A stretch of 64,000 bases of DNA from Paenibacillus marchantiae (GCF_028771845.1 NZ_CP118270.1:1922001-1986000), one strand, 5' to 3'. Positions 35,791 to 44,489 are shown, counted from the first letter of the stretch. The notes: a model not told the origin generated them from the letters alone. A program made the numbers and translations.

Positions 35791-36579
35791 ATGACATTAC
35801 CCGCACTATTCATTGCGCATGGTTCTCCCGCTCTGGCGGTGGAGAGCAATGACTACACTCACTTTTTGAACCAGCTTGGAGACAGGCTGCCGGCTCCGAA
35901 AGCCATTGTTGTATTTACGGCGCATTGGGATCGTCCCGAACCGTCTGTGACAATGGATGATACACATCAGACCTTGCATGATTTTTACGGATTTCCCTCT
36001 AATATGTATACAATGAATTACCCGGCTCCTGGTCAGCCAGACCTTGCGAATGAGATCTGCGCTCTGTTCACTCGTAGTAATCTTCCACATCAACCGGTTC
36101 GAGGCCGGGGATTGGATCACGGGGTATGGGTACCGCTGTTACACATGTATCCAGAGGCCAATATTCCTGTTATTGCGGTATCTGTCGACTCGTTGCGTTC
36201 CCCGCAGGAACAGTATGATATAGGCCGGATGCTGGAGCAGCTGCGTCATGATAATGTGCTGATCATTGGCAGTGGTGGAACGGTTCATAACTTGCGTATG
36301 CTTGGCAGTAATGATGAACCGCCGCAAGACTGGGCAGTGGAATTCGATAACTGGATTGGCGAGCGGCTTGAGCAGTGGAATACGAGAGAGCTGTTTCAGT
36401 ATGACAAAAAAGCGCCCCATGCCCGCACAGCAGTTCCATCTTATGGAACGGAGCACATTGCGCCTTTGTTCTATGCTATGGGTACGGCCGATATGTCACG
36501 ATCTGCAAAACGTCTATTCCAGTCGTATCCTTACGGTACGCTCAGTTTAAACTGCTGGCAGTTTGGTGACGGCGTATAA
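35791..36579 (+). CDS. LigB-type extradiol dioxygenase (4,5-DOPA dioxygenase-like, YgiD family)
   Basis: A 262-residue protein of the class III extradiol dioxygenase family. Metal-ligand candidates are the histidines in FIAHGSPALA, VFTAHWD, LDHGVWVPL and GTVHNLRML. The last segment is KRLFQSYPYGTLSLNCWQFG. YgiD-type enzymes cleave catechol-like rings using a divalent metal; the natural substrate in Firmicutes is not known. ATG 35791 has GGAGGT 9 nt upstream. Single gene with its own terminator. Confidence 0.85.
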   Translation: MTLPALFIAHGSPALAVESNDYTHFLNQLGDRLPAPKAIVVFTAHWDRPEPSVTMDDTHQTLHDFYGFPSNMYTMNYPAPGQPDLANEICALFTRSNLPHQPVRGRGLDHGVWVPLLHMYPEANIPVIAVSVDSLRSPQEQYDIGRMLEQLRHDNVLIIGSGGTVHNLRMLGSNDEPPQDWAVEFDNWIGERLEQWNTRELFQYDKKAPHARTAVPSYGTEHIAPLFYAMGTADMSRSAKRLFQSYPYGTLSLNCWQFGDGV

Positions 36580-36681
36580 CTTGGAACAAACAAGAGTATG
36601 TGAACAAGTCTTTGAGTTTTATTTTGCAAATACACCTAGTTCATCGACCAGACAGACTTAGGTTATGAATTAGCTGAACCA

Positions 36682-36727
36682 AAAAAGGTTTCTGCGGCCA
36701 GCGTAATGGGCCTCAGGAACCTTTTTC
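36682..36727 (+). terminator. Terminator after the LigB-type gene
   Basis: AAAAAGGTT..C..GGCC ... GGGCC..G..AACCTTTTT. The A-run before the stem makes it usable from both sides, including for the leftward gene at 36758. Confidence 0.8.
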
Positions 36728-36757
36728 TATGACTGAGCATTCTGCATTTTAGTATAA

Positions 36758-36970
36758 TCACTTGCGAATCTCAAAAAGCTCACATGCTGTACGCGAGTGA
36801 TATGCCAGTTCACTTACACTGGACTGAATAACAACGGTATTGCTGTCAAAACGGATAATGACGCCACCGGAATCAATCTGGTGATTATCTTTAAAAACAC
36901 GAACTTTATGCTTCATTTCCATGGCTTCCTGGAAGTCGGCATCGGTTTCAAGGCGGCGCTGGGTTGGCAT
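36758..36970 (-). CDS. Small protein of unknown function, 70 residues
   Basis: MPTQRRLETDADFQEAMEMK is a charged helix. It is followed by a beta-rich part (VRVFKDNHQIDSGGVIIRF ... NTVVIQSS) that resembles a small SH3- or KOW-like barrel. The start ATG has AAAGGAG 8 nt upstream on the minus strand. I do not recognise the family; a nucleic-acid-related role is possible from the fold pattern but is not supported further. Confidence 0.65.
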   Translation of the reverse strand: MPTQRRLETDADFQEAMEMKHKVRVFKDNHQIDSGGVIIRFDSNTVVIQSSVSELAYHSRTACELFEIRK

Positions 36971-37067
36971 GTCATGTACTCCTTTAATTGTAATCGATCG
37001 ATATGTTCATCATAATACGTGTTTCTGTCGATGGGCAAGTCAGTTGACCTACAAGCATATATAAAAA

Positions 37068-37110
37068 ACCAAAAAAAGTCCTGCTCTCCAGGGGGAGGGG
37101 AGCAGGACCG
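37068..37110 (-). terminator. Terminator after the doxX gene
   Basis: On the minus strand GTCCTGCTC ... GAGCAGGAC is followed by TTTTTTT. It lies 20 bp beyond the DoxX stop. Confidence 0.85.
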
Positions 37111-37129
37111 GAAAATGTCTATTTAATAT

Positions 37130-37669
37130 TTAGGCTGTTTTGTGTGTATGATTTATCGCTGGTGTATCTTTAGGCTGACTGCCTTTATTGCGAGTGAACA
37201 ATCCGCGAAGGTAAGGCATTACCCAATGATCCAAACCGATTTTACCAGCATTCGCACCAGCGACTACAAGGAAGATTTCCATCAGAACTAATTGAGCATT
37301 CGTGCTTACTGTTCCCGAGAAGAGGAACGCGAAGTTCATGACCATCGCCATCAGTGCTGCAAGTGTTGTAAAGCATCCAAGAATGAGACCCAGACCTACA
37401 AGGAATTCACCCAGCGGGATGATGAAGTCGAACAGTCCTGCATTTGGTACCGCGAAGTTCTCAAGGAATGTTCCCCACCAAGCTTGAACGGTTGGGTTTT
37501 CACCCGTTGCTTTTCCTACAGCGCCTGCAAGGAATCCGCCAGCTTGGAATCCTCCTGTTAATTTGCCCCAGCCATGTGTCATCCAGTCGTAACCGATATA
37601 CACCCGAAGTACTGTCAAAATCCACATTGCCACTTTGTTTTCTCTAAGCCATTGGTTGAAGCTGAACAT
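37130..37669 (-). CDS. DoxX family membrane protein
   Basis: A 179-residue protein with four membrane segments (MWILTVLRVYIGYDW, LFDFIIPLGEFLVGLGLILG, LAALMAMVMNFAFLF, LVLMEIFLVVAGANA). It has the family pattern RVYIGYDWMTHGWGKL. DoxX proteins occur with thiosulfate oxidation, quinone-responsive and thioredoxin-like systems. The frame opens at 37786, but the membrane domain begins at MFSFNQWLRENK. ATG 37669 has AAGGAG on the minus strand, so I choose it. A TGTGA-N6-TCACA palindrome lies ~100 bp upstream. Confidence 0.85.
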   Translation of the reverse strand: MFSFNQWLRENKVAMWILTVLRVYIGYDWMTHGWGKLTGGFQAGGFLAGAVGKATGENPTVQAWWGTFLENFAVPNAGLFDFIIPLGEFLVGLGLILGCFTTLAALMAMVMNFAFLFSGTVSTNAQLVLMEIFLVVAGANAGKIGLDHWVMPYLRGLFTRNKGSQPKDTPAINHTHKTA

Positions 37670-37770
37670 ATAAACCACTCCTTCATGGAATTTAGTGTGT
37701 GTTGTTTTTTTTTGTTTTTCTAAGTGATCACCTTTGATGTCTTTATTGTATAGTTCAAAAGTCATTCTGT

Positions 37771-37788
37771 TTGTGATTATTATCACAA
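37771..37788. promoter_or_regulatory. CRP/FNR- or Rex-like operator upstream of doxX
   Basis: TTGTGATTATTATCACAA is a perfect inverted repeat. It fits the FNR/CRP half-sites TGTGA-N6-TCACA exactly and the Rex consensus TTGTGAANNNNTTCACAA at 16 of 18 positions or better. Two direct repeats TAGTTCAAA flank it (37751 and 37791). It suggests redox or oxygen control of the DoxX gene. Confidence 0.55.
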
Positions 37789-38009
37789 TCTAGTTCAAAT
37801 TTTAAGTAAGGTTTGAGAAGTTCACATTTAGGACATATTTTTCATCCTGTCTCAAGTTTCAAACGTGAAATGCAGGGTAGAAAATGCTCTCCTTATCGAA
37901 GACAAATGGTGCTGTGTGTGATTAAATGGAAAGAAATACGTGAAATGGTCACTTACATAAGAGCAACTACAGCCTAGATTTCAGCCATATCGTCCAGGAG
38001 GTACATATA

Positions 38010-39077
38010 TTGAAGCAACTGAAATGGAACAAAACGACGTCAGCGGCGTCGCTGCTTATTCTGGCCCTGAGTCTGGTCGCTTGCCAGAATAAGGAGATGG
38101 TCCAGATTCCGAAGCCGGAGTCCGTTCCTACACCCATACAGGAAGAACAAGAGACAGAAGAACCTGCCACGTCGCTCTACACAGCACCGCTGACGGGTCT
38201 GCCTGTTGATGAAGCAGTAACGCGCCGTCCGCTGGCAGTTATGATTAACAATGCACCTGCAGCCCGGCCCCAGTCAGGTCTGAGTGCGGCAGATATTATT
38301 ATCGAAGTGCTCGCTGAGGGAGGCATTACTCGTTTTATTGCCATCTTCCAAAGTGAAGGCGGGGCAGAAACGGTTGGACCCGTGCGCAGTATCCGTCCGT
38401 ATCTGATCGAGCTTGGTGAGAGTTACGATGGGGTATTGGTTCATGCGGGTGGCAGCCCGGATGCCTATTCTATTTTACAAAAGCAGCAGAAACAGCATAT
38501 GGATGAGATATCGAATAGCGGCCCTTATTTCTGGCGTTCCTCCGATCGCAAAGCACCGCACAATCTATATACGTCGGCGGACAAGCTGAGAGAAGGCGCG
38601 GATACCAAAGGCTATAGTCACGACTTTAAGTCCCCTGTATATACGTATAACGAGGAAGGTGCCACGTCCGCGGGAGAGGTGACCAAGCAATTCGATATTC
38701 ATTATTTATTGGAGAGTTACCGGGTCACGTATGATTATGATGAAGTTAGCGGACGATATATGAGATTGGTGAACGGAAAGGCAGATCAGGATCTGGATAA
38801 CGGCAATCCCATTGGAGCGGCCAATATTATTGTAGCGGGCGCAGATCACAAGGTGCTCGACAATGTGGGTAGAATTTCCGTTAATTTGGAGCAGGGCGGT
38901 GAAGCCATGCTGTTTCAAAAAGGCAAAATGATTCGAGGACAGTGGGTCAAAAAACCAGGTGATATTATTCGATTTGTGCAAAATGGGTCCGAAGTTGCTC
39001 TTATACCTGGCAAGACTTTTATTAGTATCGTTCCGAATCAGCCTGATTTTGCAGGGCATGTCGAAATTGAAAATTAA
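38010..39077 (+). CDS. yerB: DUF3048 lipoprotein, YerB-like
   Basis: A 355-residue lipoprotein. The signal peptide ends in the lipobox SLVACQ (Cys25). A spacer rich in P and E (~28-50) follows, then the DUF3048 N-terminal domain (PLAVMINNAPAARPQSGLS, VRSIRPYLIELGESYDGVLVHAGGSP) and a C-terminal beta domain. Function is unknown; the Bacillus homologue YerB lies near the purine operon as here. TTG 38010 is the start, with AGGAGGT 8 nt upstream, and the lipobox position fits this start. Confidence 0.85.
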   Translation: MKQLKWNKTTSAASLLILALSLVACQNKEMVQIPKPESVPTPIQEEQETEEPATSLYTAPLTGLPVDEAVTRRPLAVMINNAPAARPQSGLSAADIIIEVLAEGGITRFIAIFQSEGGAETVGPVRSIRPYLIELGESYDGVLVHAGGSPDAYSILQKQQKQHMDEISNSGPYFWRSSDRKAPHNLYTSADKLREGADTKGYSHDFKSPVYTYNEEGATSAGEVTKQFDIHYLLESYRVTYDYDEVSGRYMRLVNGKADQDLDNGNPIGAANIIVAGADHKVLDNVGRISVNLEQGGEAMLFQKGKMIRGQWVKKPGDIIRFVQNGSEVALIPGKTFISIVPNQPDFAGHVEIEN

Positions 39078-39094
39078 TCCAATTTGAAGAGAAA

Positions 39095-39111
39095 TGTAAA
39101 CGCAGTGTAAA
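39095..39111 (-). promoter_or_regulatory. Two PhoP-box-like half-sites before the phosphate transporter operon
   Basis: TGTAAA-CGCAG-TGTAAA reads TTTACA-N5-TTTACA on the minus strand. This is the 11 bp-spaced direct repeat bound by PhoP in Bacillus (TTHACA units). Only two good units are seen and they lie ~180 bp before DUF47, so the assignment is weak. Confidence 0.3.
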
Positions 39112-39293
39112 ATTTCATCATCATTTTTCCAGCCATTCCAAATAATTAAGATTCATTTCAGATTTATGTGATAAGAATATAAAAAAGGATCATGCCTTAT
39201 GTACAAACCGTGAAACATTTATGATAAGATATCAAAGGTTGTCATTTCATGTTTCATCGGTTATCGGCAATTTCTCGTAAAGGGGATAGAGCT

Positions 39294-39911
39294 ATGAAGC
39301 TTAAGAAGAAGAAGGATATATTTTTTGAGACACTAGAGAACATGGCAGATACGGTCGTGCAAGCGGCTGATTATTTCTCCCAACATGTTTCCAACCTTCA
39401 GGATGTGACTCTTTTTGCCAATGAAATGAAGAAGTACGAGTCCCAGTGTGATGATTATGTGCATACCGTCATTACAGAGCTCAACAAGACATTTATCACG
39501 CCGATCGAACGCGATGATATTATGGAACTGACAACAACACTTGATGACGTATTGGACGGGCTTGAAGCAACGGCTTCCCGTTTCTATATGTACCAACTGA
39601 CTGACCCGGACGAATATATTGTTCAATTCGCTGAAATTTTGCGCCAATCGGCTTACGAAATTCAGAAGGCCATTCACTTGCTGTCTCAGAAAAAATTGCT
39701 GGCGATTCGCGAGTACACGATTCGTCTGAACGATCTGGAAAACCAGGGCGACGAAGTGCTGCGCAACTGTATCAAGAACCTTTTTGCTACCGTGCCTGAT
39801 CCGATTGAATTGATCAAGCGCAAAGAAATCTATGAACGTCTTGAGACGACAACGGATGCTTGTGAACATGTTGCCAATGTGCTTGAATCCATCATCATGC
39901 GTAATTCTTAA
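39294..39911 (+). CDS. DUF47 family protein (PhoU-like Pit accessory protein)
   Basis: A 205-residue all-helical PhoU-like protein (LETTTDACEHVANVLE and FITPIERDDIMELTTTLDDVLDGLEA are typical regions). It is found directly before Pit transporters in many bacteria and probably regulates them. The frame opens at 39249, but ATG 39294 (MKLKKKKDIFF) has AAAGGGGAT upstream. It is followed by the transporter after 14 bp, forming one operon. Confidence 0.88.
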   Translation: MKLKKKKDIFFETLENMADTVVQAADYFSQHVSNLQDVTLFANEMKKYESQCDDYVHTVITELNKTFITPIERDDIMELTTTLDDVLDGLEATASRFYMYQLTDPDEYIVQFAEILRQSAYEIQKAIHLLSQKKLLAIREYTIRLNDLENQGDEVLRNCIKNLFATVPDPIELIKRKEIYERLETTTDACEHVANVLESIIMRNS

Positions 39912-39925
39912 GGAGCCAGAGAATA

Positions 39926-40915
39926 ATGGAAACAACGATTTGGGTATTGGGTATAGTCGTCTTCCTTGCACTGGCGTTTGACTTCATCAACGGATTCCAC
40001 GACACGGCGAATGCCATTGCAACTTCGGTCTCGACCCGAGCACTGACGCCACGCCGAGCTATTCTTATGGCTGCGGTGATGAACTTTGTCGGTGCCATGA
40101 TGTTTACGGGAGTTGCGAAGACGATTGGGGGGAGTGTAACCGACCCCACCACGCTAGATAACGGGATCGAGGTCGTCATAGTCACCTTGATAGCGGCAAT
40201 TATCTGGAACCTGGTTACATGGTGGTTTGGTATTCCGTCCTCTTCCTCACATGCATTGATTGGAGCCCTTGCAGGAGCTGTACTCGTTGGCGCAGGCGCT
40301 GATAAAGTCAAATGGAGTGGATTCATTGACATCGTCGGAGGATTGTTATTATCACCTCTGATCGCATTTGCCATCGGTTATGTGGTCATGACCATTCTCA
40401 AATATATTTTTGCCAAACGCAGTCCGCATAATGTGAACAAAGGTTTCCGTACGGTACAGATTTTCACAGCAGCGCTCCAGGCGTTTACGCATGGTACCAA
40501 TGATGCGCAGAAGGCAATGGGGATTATTACTTTTGCACTGGTCGCAGCAGGCGTACAGGATCATCTGGATGTTCCGTTGTGGGTTAAAATCTCCGCGGCA
40601 ACAGCGATGGCACTCGGTACTTCCATCGGTGGTTGGAAAATCATTAAAACGATGGGAACCAAAATTTTTAAAATTGAACCGATTAACGGCTTTGCAGCTG
40701 ATCTTTCAGCCGCATCTGTTATTTTCTCGGCAACCTTGCTCCACCTGCCGGTGAGTACAACTCACGCAATCACATCTGCCATTCTGGGTGTTGGTTCCGC
40801 GAAGCGTTTCTCAGCCGTGAAATGGGGACTTGCCGGACGTATCATTATTACGTGGTTTATTACGATTCCGATTACCGGGGCGCTGGCAGGATTGTTGTAC
40901 TGGATCATTTTCTAA
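39926..40915 (+). CDS. pit: Inorganic phosphate transporter, PiT family
   Basis: A 329-residue membrane transporter for phosphate (often metal-phosphate) driven by ion symport. It has the duplicated PiT signatures FDFINGFHDTANAIATS at the N-terminus and FTHGTNDAQKAMGII in the second half. Hydrophobic spans run through the whole length. The ATG follows AAGGAG. The upstream DUF47 gene overlaps in function. Confidence 0.92.
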   Translation: METTIWVLGIVVFLALAFDFINGFHDTANAIATSVSTRALTPRRAILMAAVMNFVGAMMFTGVAKTIGGSVTDPTTLDNGIEVVIVTLIAAIIWNLVTWWFGIPSSSSHALIGALAGAVLVGAGADKVKWSGFIDIVGGLLLSPLIAFAIGYVVMTILKYIFAKRSPHNVNKGFRTVQIFTAALQAFTHGTNDAQKAMGIITFALVAAGVQDHLDVPLWVKISAATAMALGTSIGGWKIIKTMGTKIFKIEPINGFAADLSAASVIFSATLLHLPVSTTHAITSAILGVGSAKRFSAVKWGLAGRIIITWFITIPITGALAGLLYWIIF

Positions 40916-40980
40916 TTCGAAAATCTGTTCCGGGACAAATTCTGGGTTTCAGACAAACTGTTCATAACTATGTGAATATC

Positions 40981-41120
40981 GGGATATGTGGACAATTATA
41001 CAACCAAAAAGAAGAGACGCCTGTGCATGAACGTGTGGACAGGCTGGATATGTGGATAGCCATCCGTGGAATGATAAACCAAAAGAAGATATTCCTGTGG
41101 ATACAGGAAACTGTGGATAG
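40981..41120 (+). other. DnaA-box cluster 1 (five or six boxes, same orientation)
   Basis: TGTGGACAA (40987), TGTGGACAG (41034), TGTGGATAG (41051), TGTGGATAC (41096) and TGTGGATAG (41112) are all on the plus strand. A degenerate TGTGCATGA is at 41022. Three have one mismatch to the consensus TGTGGATAA and one (40987) differs only by C for T. They sit in two decayed copies of a ~64 bp unit that also share GATATGTGGA and ACCAAAA-GAAGA. No gene with a ribosome site lies here. Confidence 0.65.
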
Positions 41121-41132
41121 GGAAATGAGAGA

Positions 41133-41155
41133 AGCCAACAGGGTTGGCTTTTTTT
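41133..41155 (+). terminator. Terminator after the pit operon
   Basis: GCCAAC-AGG-GTTGGC followed by TTTTTTT. Confidence 0.85.
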
Positions 41156-41267
41156 GTTGTCGCGTTTGCAGGATAACGTGTGTATAATGGGCTGTTGCAG
41201 GAGACGGTTCAGTGGTTAAAGTTGTACAATAACGTAAAGGATACAAGACAAGGACGTGGTCTATTTT

Positions 41268-42227
41268 ATGATTCGTACACTCGCCATCTCACGGGATCAT
41301 CAGGTATCTGTAAATGTACCGCTTACACAGCTGGATCTGCAGGATTACGCTTGGGTATGGGCAGATTTCAATCAGCCTTCCGAAGAGGAAAGCCAGTTGC
41401 TCGATACATATTTTCATTTTCATCCATTAGCTATTGAGGATTGTATGCATGTATTGCAGCGACCTAAGCTCGATTATTATGACAATTTGCAGTTCCTCGT
41501 GCTGCATGCACTGAATCCGACCACATTGGAAGCGGAAGAGGTGGACCTGTTTCTGGGTGCGAACTTCCTGGTATCCTTTCATCACGGGGCACTGGAGGAA
41601 GTCGATGAAGCTTGGGAGAGGTTGCTGCATCATGCGCACGAACGAACCATCTGGGCCCGAGGCCCGGTGGCAGCGGCATATACGGTGATGGACAAGTTGG
41701 TCGATCATTATTTCCCGTCTCTGTTTGCCATAGAGGATGAGCTGGCTGAACTGGAGAACCGGGGCGGCAAGGAGTCGGTGGAAGACCTGATGAATCAGGT
41801 GTTCGACTTGCGCAGTCGACTGCTGAAGCTTAGACGGACGGTAGTGCCTATGAGGGATCTGCTCTATCGGGTAGTCAATTCTCAGCATGTGCAGAGAACA
41901 GGAGAGCATACCGTATATTTTACCGATATCTATGACCATTTGTTGAAGCTGACGGATATGATTGAAGCTGATCGGGAGATGACGGCTGACCTGCGCGACA
42001 GTTACATTTCGCTGAATTCCAACCGTATGAACCAGATTATGAAGACCCTCACCGTGATAACAACAGTCTTTATGCCACTGACGCTGATTGCAGGGATCTA
42101 TGGTATGAACTTTGCTTATATGCCTGAGCTGCAATGGAAGTTTGGGTATGGAGCTGTGCTGCTGTTGATGTTTATTCTGGGCGGAAGCATGGTGGCCTGG
42201 TTCGTGAAGCGGGGCTGGTTTAAGTAA
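41268..42227 (+). CDS. corA: CorA-type magnesium/divalent metal transporter
   Basis: A 319-residue protein. A cytoplasmic N-terminal domain of alpha/beta then long helices is followed by two C-terminal membrane helices (TVITTVFMPLTLIAGIYG and GAVLLLMFILGGSMVAWF). The signature GMN is present in YGMNFAYMPEL, with the acidic loop MPE in the periplasmic turn. It transports Mg2+ (or Co2+/Ni2+). ATG 41268 is chosen; GTG 41256 is an alternative. It is flanked by DnaA-box clusters on both sides. Confidence 0.9.
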   Translation: MIRTLAISRDHQVSVNVPLTQLDLQDYAWVWADFNQPSEEESQLLDTYFHFHPLAIEDCMHVLQRPKLDYYDNLQFLVLHALNPTTLEAEEVDLFLGANFLVSFHHGALEEVDEAWERLLHHAHERTIWARGPVAAAYTVMDKLVDHYFPSLFAIEDELAELENRGGKESVEDLMNQVFDLRSRLLKLRRTVVPMRDLLYRVVNSQHVQRTGEHTVYFTDIYDHLLKLTDMIEADREMTADLRDSYISLNSNRMNQIMKTLTVITTVFMPLTLIAGIYGMNFAYMPELQWKFGYGAVLLLMFILGGSMVAWFVKRGWFK

Positions 42228-42262
42228 GGAAGAATAGAAACTGAATAGCAAGTGAAGAGTTA

Positions 42263-42286
42263 GCGATCTCCACAGATCGCTTCTTT
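42263..42286 (+). terminator. Terminator after corA
   Basis: GCGATCT-CCAC-AGATCGC followed by TTCTTT. Confidence 0.7.
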
Positions 42287-42299
42287 AGCCTGTGTATGA

Positions 42300-42396
42300 T
42301 GTGCATAAGAGGGCAAATAAGAGTACATATAGATTCATTTTCGGAATAGATGTCCACATGTGGATAAAAGTAAATGAAGAAGCATCATGTGCATAA
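42300..42396. other. DnaA-box cluster 2
   Basis: A perfect box TGTGGATAA (42359-42367) abuts an inverted TGTCCACA (42351-42358). One-mismatch boxes TGTGCATAA occur at 42300 and 42388. The rest of 42228-42588 has no ORF; a strong hairpin at 42448-42471 probably serves the leftward gene. Confidence 0.6.
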
Positions 42397-42447
42397 CTTT
42401 ATTTGAGGGGGAATTTGGCTGTTACCAACAGGGTGGAAAAAGTAATA

Positions 42448-42471
42448 GGCATCTTCAGTACTGAAGACGCC
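42448..42471 (-). terminator. Hairpin after the DNA alkylation repair gene
   Basis: GGC-A-TCTTCAG-TA-CTGAAGA-C-GCC is a nearly perfect stem. On the minus strand it is followed by TATTACTTTTT, a weak T-rich tail. It most likely ends the leftward gene at 42589-43680, but it is 115 bp away. Confidence 0.5.
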
Positions 42472-42588
42472 TTGGGGAATTTCTCAAGGAATGGATGCTA
42501 TGAGCTGAATTTTAACATGGGATTTATATCATAAAAGAACCTTGCTACCTTTTCATGATAAGTTGGATGGCTACTGGCCCTTCGCAGG

Positions 42589-43680
42589 TTACTCTGTTTG
42601 CTCCAATACAAATGTGGCTGTAGCTGTAGGTTGTCCATTAACGACAATCGTTAGCGTATGCAAACCAGCGTAATGCTTTCTCGTCGTAATGACTTTGAAC
42701 GCTTGCTTCGTTGCAACCTTGGTTCTTCCGGTAGGGAAGGTTTTGTCAGAGCATTTGAACCGCTTGGGTGCCTGCTTGCCATTTGCTTTCATATATCCGA
42801 TTTCATATTCGATTCGCAGCATCTGTGACTGACCACTTTCATTAACGACATCAAAGGAAAAATGAAGATCTTCCCCGATGGCCACGGTATCTCTTGCAAG
42901 CTGAAGATGCTCGATATGTGTCGCATCCTGCTCGACATAACCAAAGAGACTCAGCGCCTTCGGATGTCCCTTTTTCAGTAATGAGCGGCTTGCATGACGA
43001 ACGATCCAGTCCGTATGTTCATGTTGTCCGTACCAGCTTGAGGCCAAATCCAGGACCAGTTCTGGATGGTCTTTCGAGATGTCGTTCAGGTGATTGGCTA
43101 CACTTTTTCGGACATACAGGGACTCGTCCTGCTTCAATTCATACAGAATGGGAAGTACTGGGGTGGGATCGGTGATGAATTCCCGAAGTTTGGAACCCCA
43201 TGGAAGACGTGGACGGCTGCCCTCACTGGCAAGCCTGCGTATATGTTCATTGGAACTTCCCGTCCATTCCATCATGCGTTTCATCGTTTCGATCGGGTAG
43301 CGTTCAATAAACGGGCGTACCGCGAACTCGGAACTGGAATAAGGTGTGAAGAGGGTTAAGTACTTCATGGATAGTTCGTAGTTTTCCGGCGCAAGTCCGT
43401 TGACTTCAATAAAATCAGGAACGAACAAATACTCGACCCCTCGCATCTGTGGTGCTGCCTGTTCAATCACGTGTAATGCCTCTTCATAGTTGTCAGGGAG
43501 AACTTCGGTCAATGCCGACGTAATGCGGCGGATACGAGCTTTGAATTCCAGCTCTCCCCAGCCTTCGGCAAATACAAGTTCACGAAATTGCTGCTTGTCC
43601 AACTTGGGGTAGAAGTGGTGTAACCTTTCTCCTGTCCGGTCGATTAATGCGGGAGTATATTTGTCTTTAAACAGTTCCAT
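42589..43680 (-). CDS. DNA alkylation repair protein (HEAT-like, AlkD relative)
   Basis: A 363-residue protein of the COG4335/DNA alkylation repair type. It is built of HEAT-like helical repeats: ELEFKARIRRITSALTEVLP, PFIERYPIETMKRMMEWTG and DESLYVRKSVANHLNDISKD. The SVANHLNDISKDHP region is typical. A C-terminal beta-rich domain (~270-363) resembles the extra domain of this subfamily. It may remove alkylated bases. The start ATG follows AAAGGAGG on the minus strand. Single-gene unit. Confidence 0.82.
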   Translation of the reverse strand: MELFKDKYTPALIDRTGERLHHFYPKLDKQQFRELVFAEGWGELEFKARIRRITSALTEVLPDNYEEALHVIEQAAPQMRGVEYLFVPDFIEVNGLAPENYELSMKYLTLFTPYSSSEFAVRPFIERYPIETMKRMMEWTGSSNEHIRRLASEGSRPRLPWGSKLREFITDPTPVLPILYELKQDESLYVRKSVANHLNDISKDHPELVLDLASSWYGQHEHTDWIVRHASRSLLKKGHPKALSLFGYVEQDATHIEHLQLARDTVAIGEDLHFSFDVVNESGQSQMLRIEYEIGYMKANGKQAPKRFKCSDKTFPTGRTKVATKQAFKVITTRKHYAGLHTLTIVVNGQPTATATFVLEQTE

Positions 43681-43856
43681 AATCCGCCTCCTTTATCTAT
43701 AACACAGTATACCTCAATTCACGGGAATAAGAACATAGGTTCTTAAAAAAGGTTATGAATATTCTCTTATATGAAAGAATGAGTGGATTGAAGGGCAGAA
43801 TAAGATGGAAGTGGATTAAGGCACCCCCTTATGTAAGAGGGCGCCTGGGAAAAGAG

Positions 43857-44489
43857 TTAGAGCTTTTTGCTTTTTTTGGGACGATGTTTGGTAGAATTGG
43901 ATTTATTCCGGCCAGTTTTACTATTCGTGTTCCGTTTGCGCGGAGCAGAGGTCGTTTTTTTACGGCGTTTGCGTGAGCGAGGTGGCGAATACTCTTCATA
44001 ATCTTTATCCGCAACACTGCTTCCTTTTTTTCCTTTTCCAAAAGGCAGAATCCCCATCACTAGTTTCATCATGGGTGCCATCTGCTGGAAGCCGCCAACG
44101 ACCTTTTGCATTTTGCCGATTCCACTCATGATGCCATCAATTCCACCGAAGCGGTCGATCATTCCTTTCAGTTCTCCGATGTTGGCCAGGGAAAAGCCTG
44201 AGGAAGACGCAGGCGCTTCCACCGGAACAGGGGGAGCAACAGGAGCTCCCCCGCCGAAAAAGTTTCCACCGGGTCCCCCGGGACCACCTGGACTATAAGG
44301 CACAAGTCCGGATGCTTCAACCTCTTGGAATTGAGGGTAGTAAGGCTCTACTCCAGGATACATGGGTGGAACCTGAGCTTCATTCAATGCCCGTGGCGGC
44401 ATATAGGCAGTAGTATGGGCCTGCCGTTGCGTATGGGAAGCCGGACGCTGCCGTGGAGCGGGCTGGCGGTGATAATAATGCTGTGGCAT
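43857..44489 (-). CDS. YqfQ/VrrA-like Pro/Gly/Lys-rich protein
   Basis: A 210-residue protein with three parts. The N-terminus is rich in P, Q, H and R (MPQHYYHRQPAPRQ), followed by a Gly-Pro stretch (SPGGPGGPGGNFFGGG). A short helical core follows (~118-150, GIDGIMSGIGKMQKVVGGF, QQMAPMMKLVMGIL). The tail is very basic and lysine-rich (SRKRRKKTTSAPRKRN). The core resembles the YqfQ (VrrA) family of Bacillus, of unknown function. AAGGA precedes the ATG on the minus strand. The low-complexity tail could mislead any comparison, so this is moderate only. Confidence 0.55.
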   Translation of the reverse strand: MPQHYYHRQPAPRQRPASHTQRQAHTTAYMPPRALNEAQVPPMYPGVEPYYPQFQEVEASGLVPYSPGGPGGPGGNFFGGGAPVAPPVPVEAPASSSGFSLANIGELKGMIDRFGGIDGIMSGIGKMQKVVGGFQQMAPMMKLVMGILPFGKGKKGSSVADKDYEEYSPPRSRKRRKKTTSAPRKRNTNSKTGRNKSNSTKHRPKKSKKL

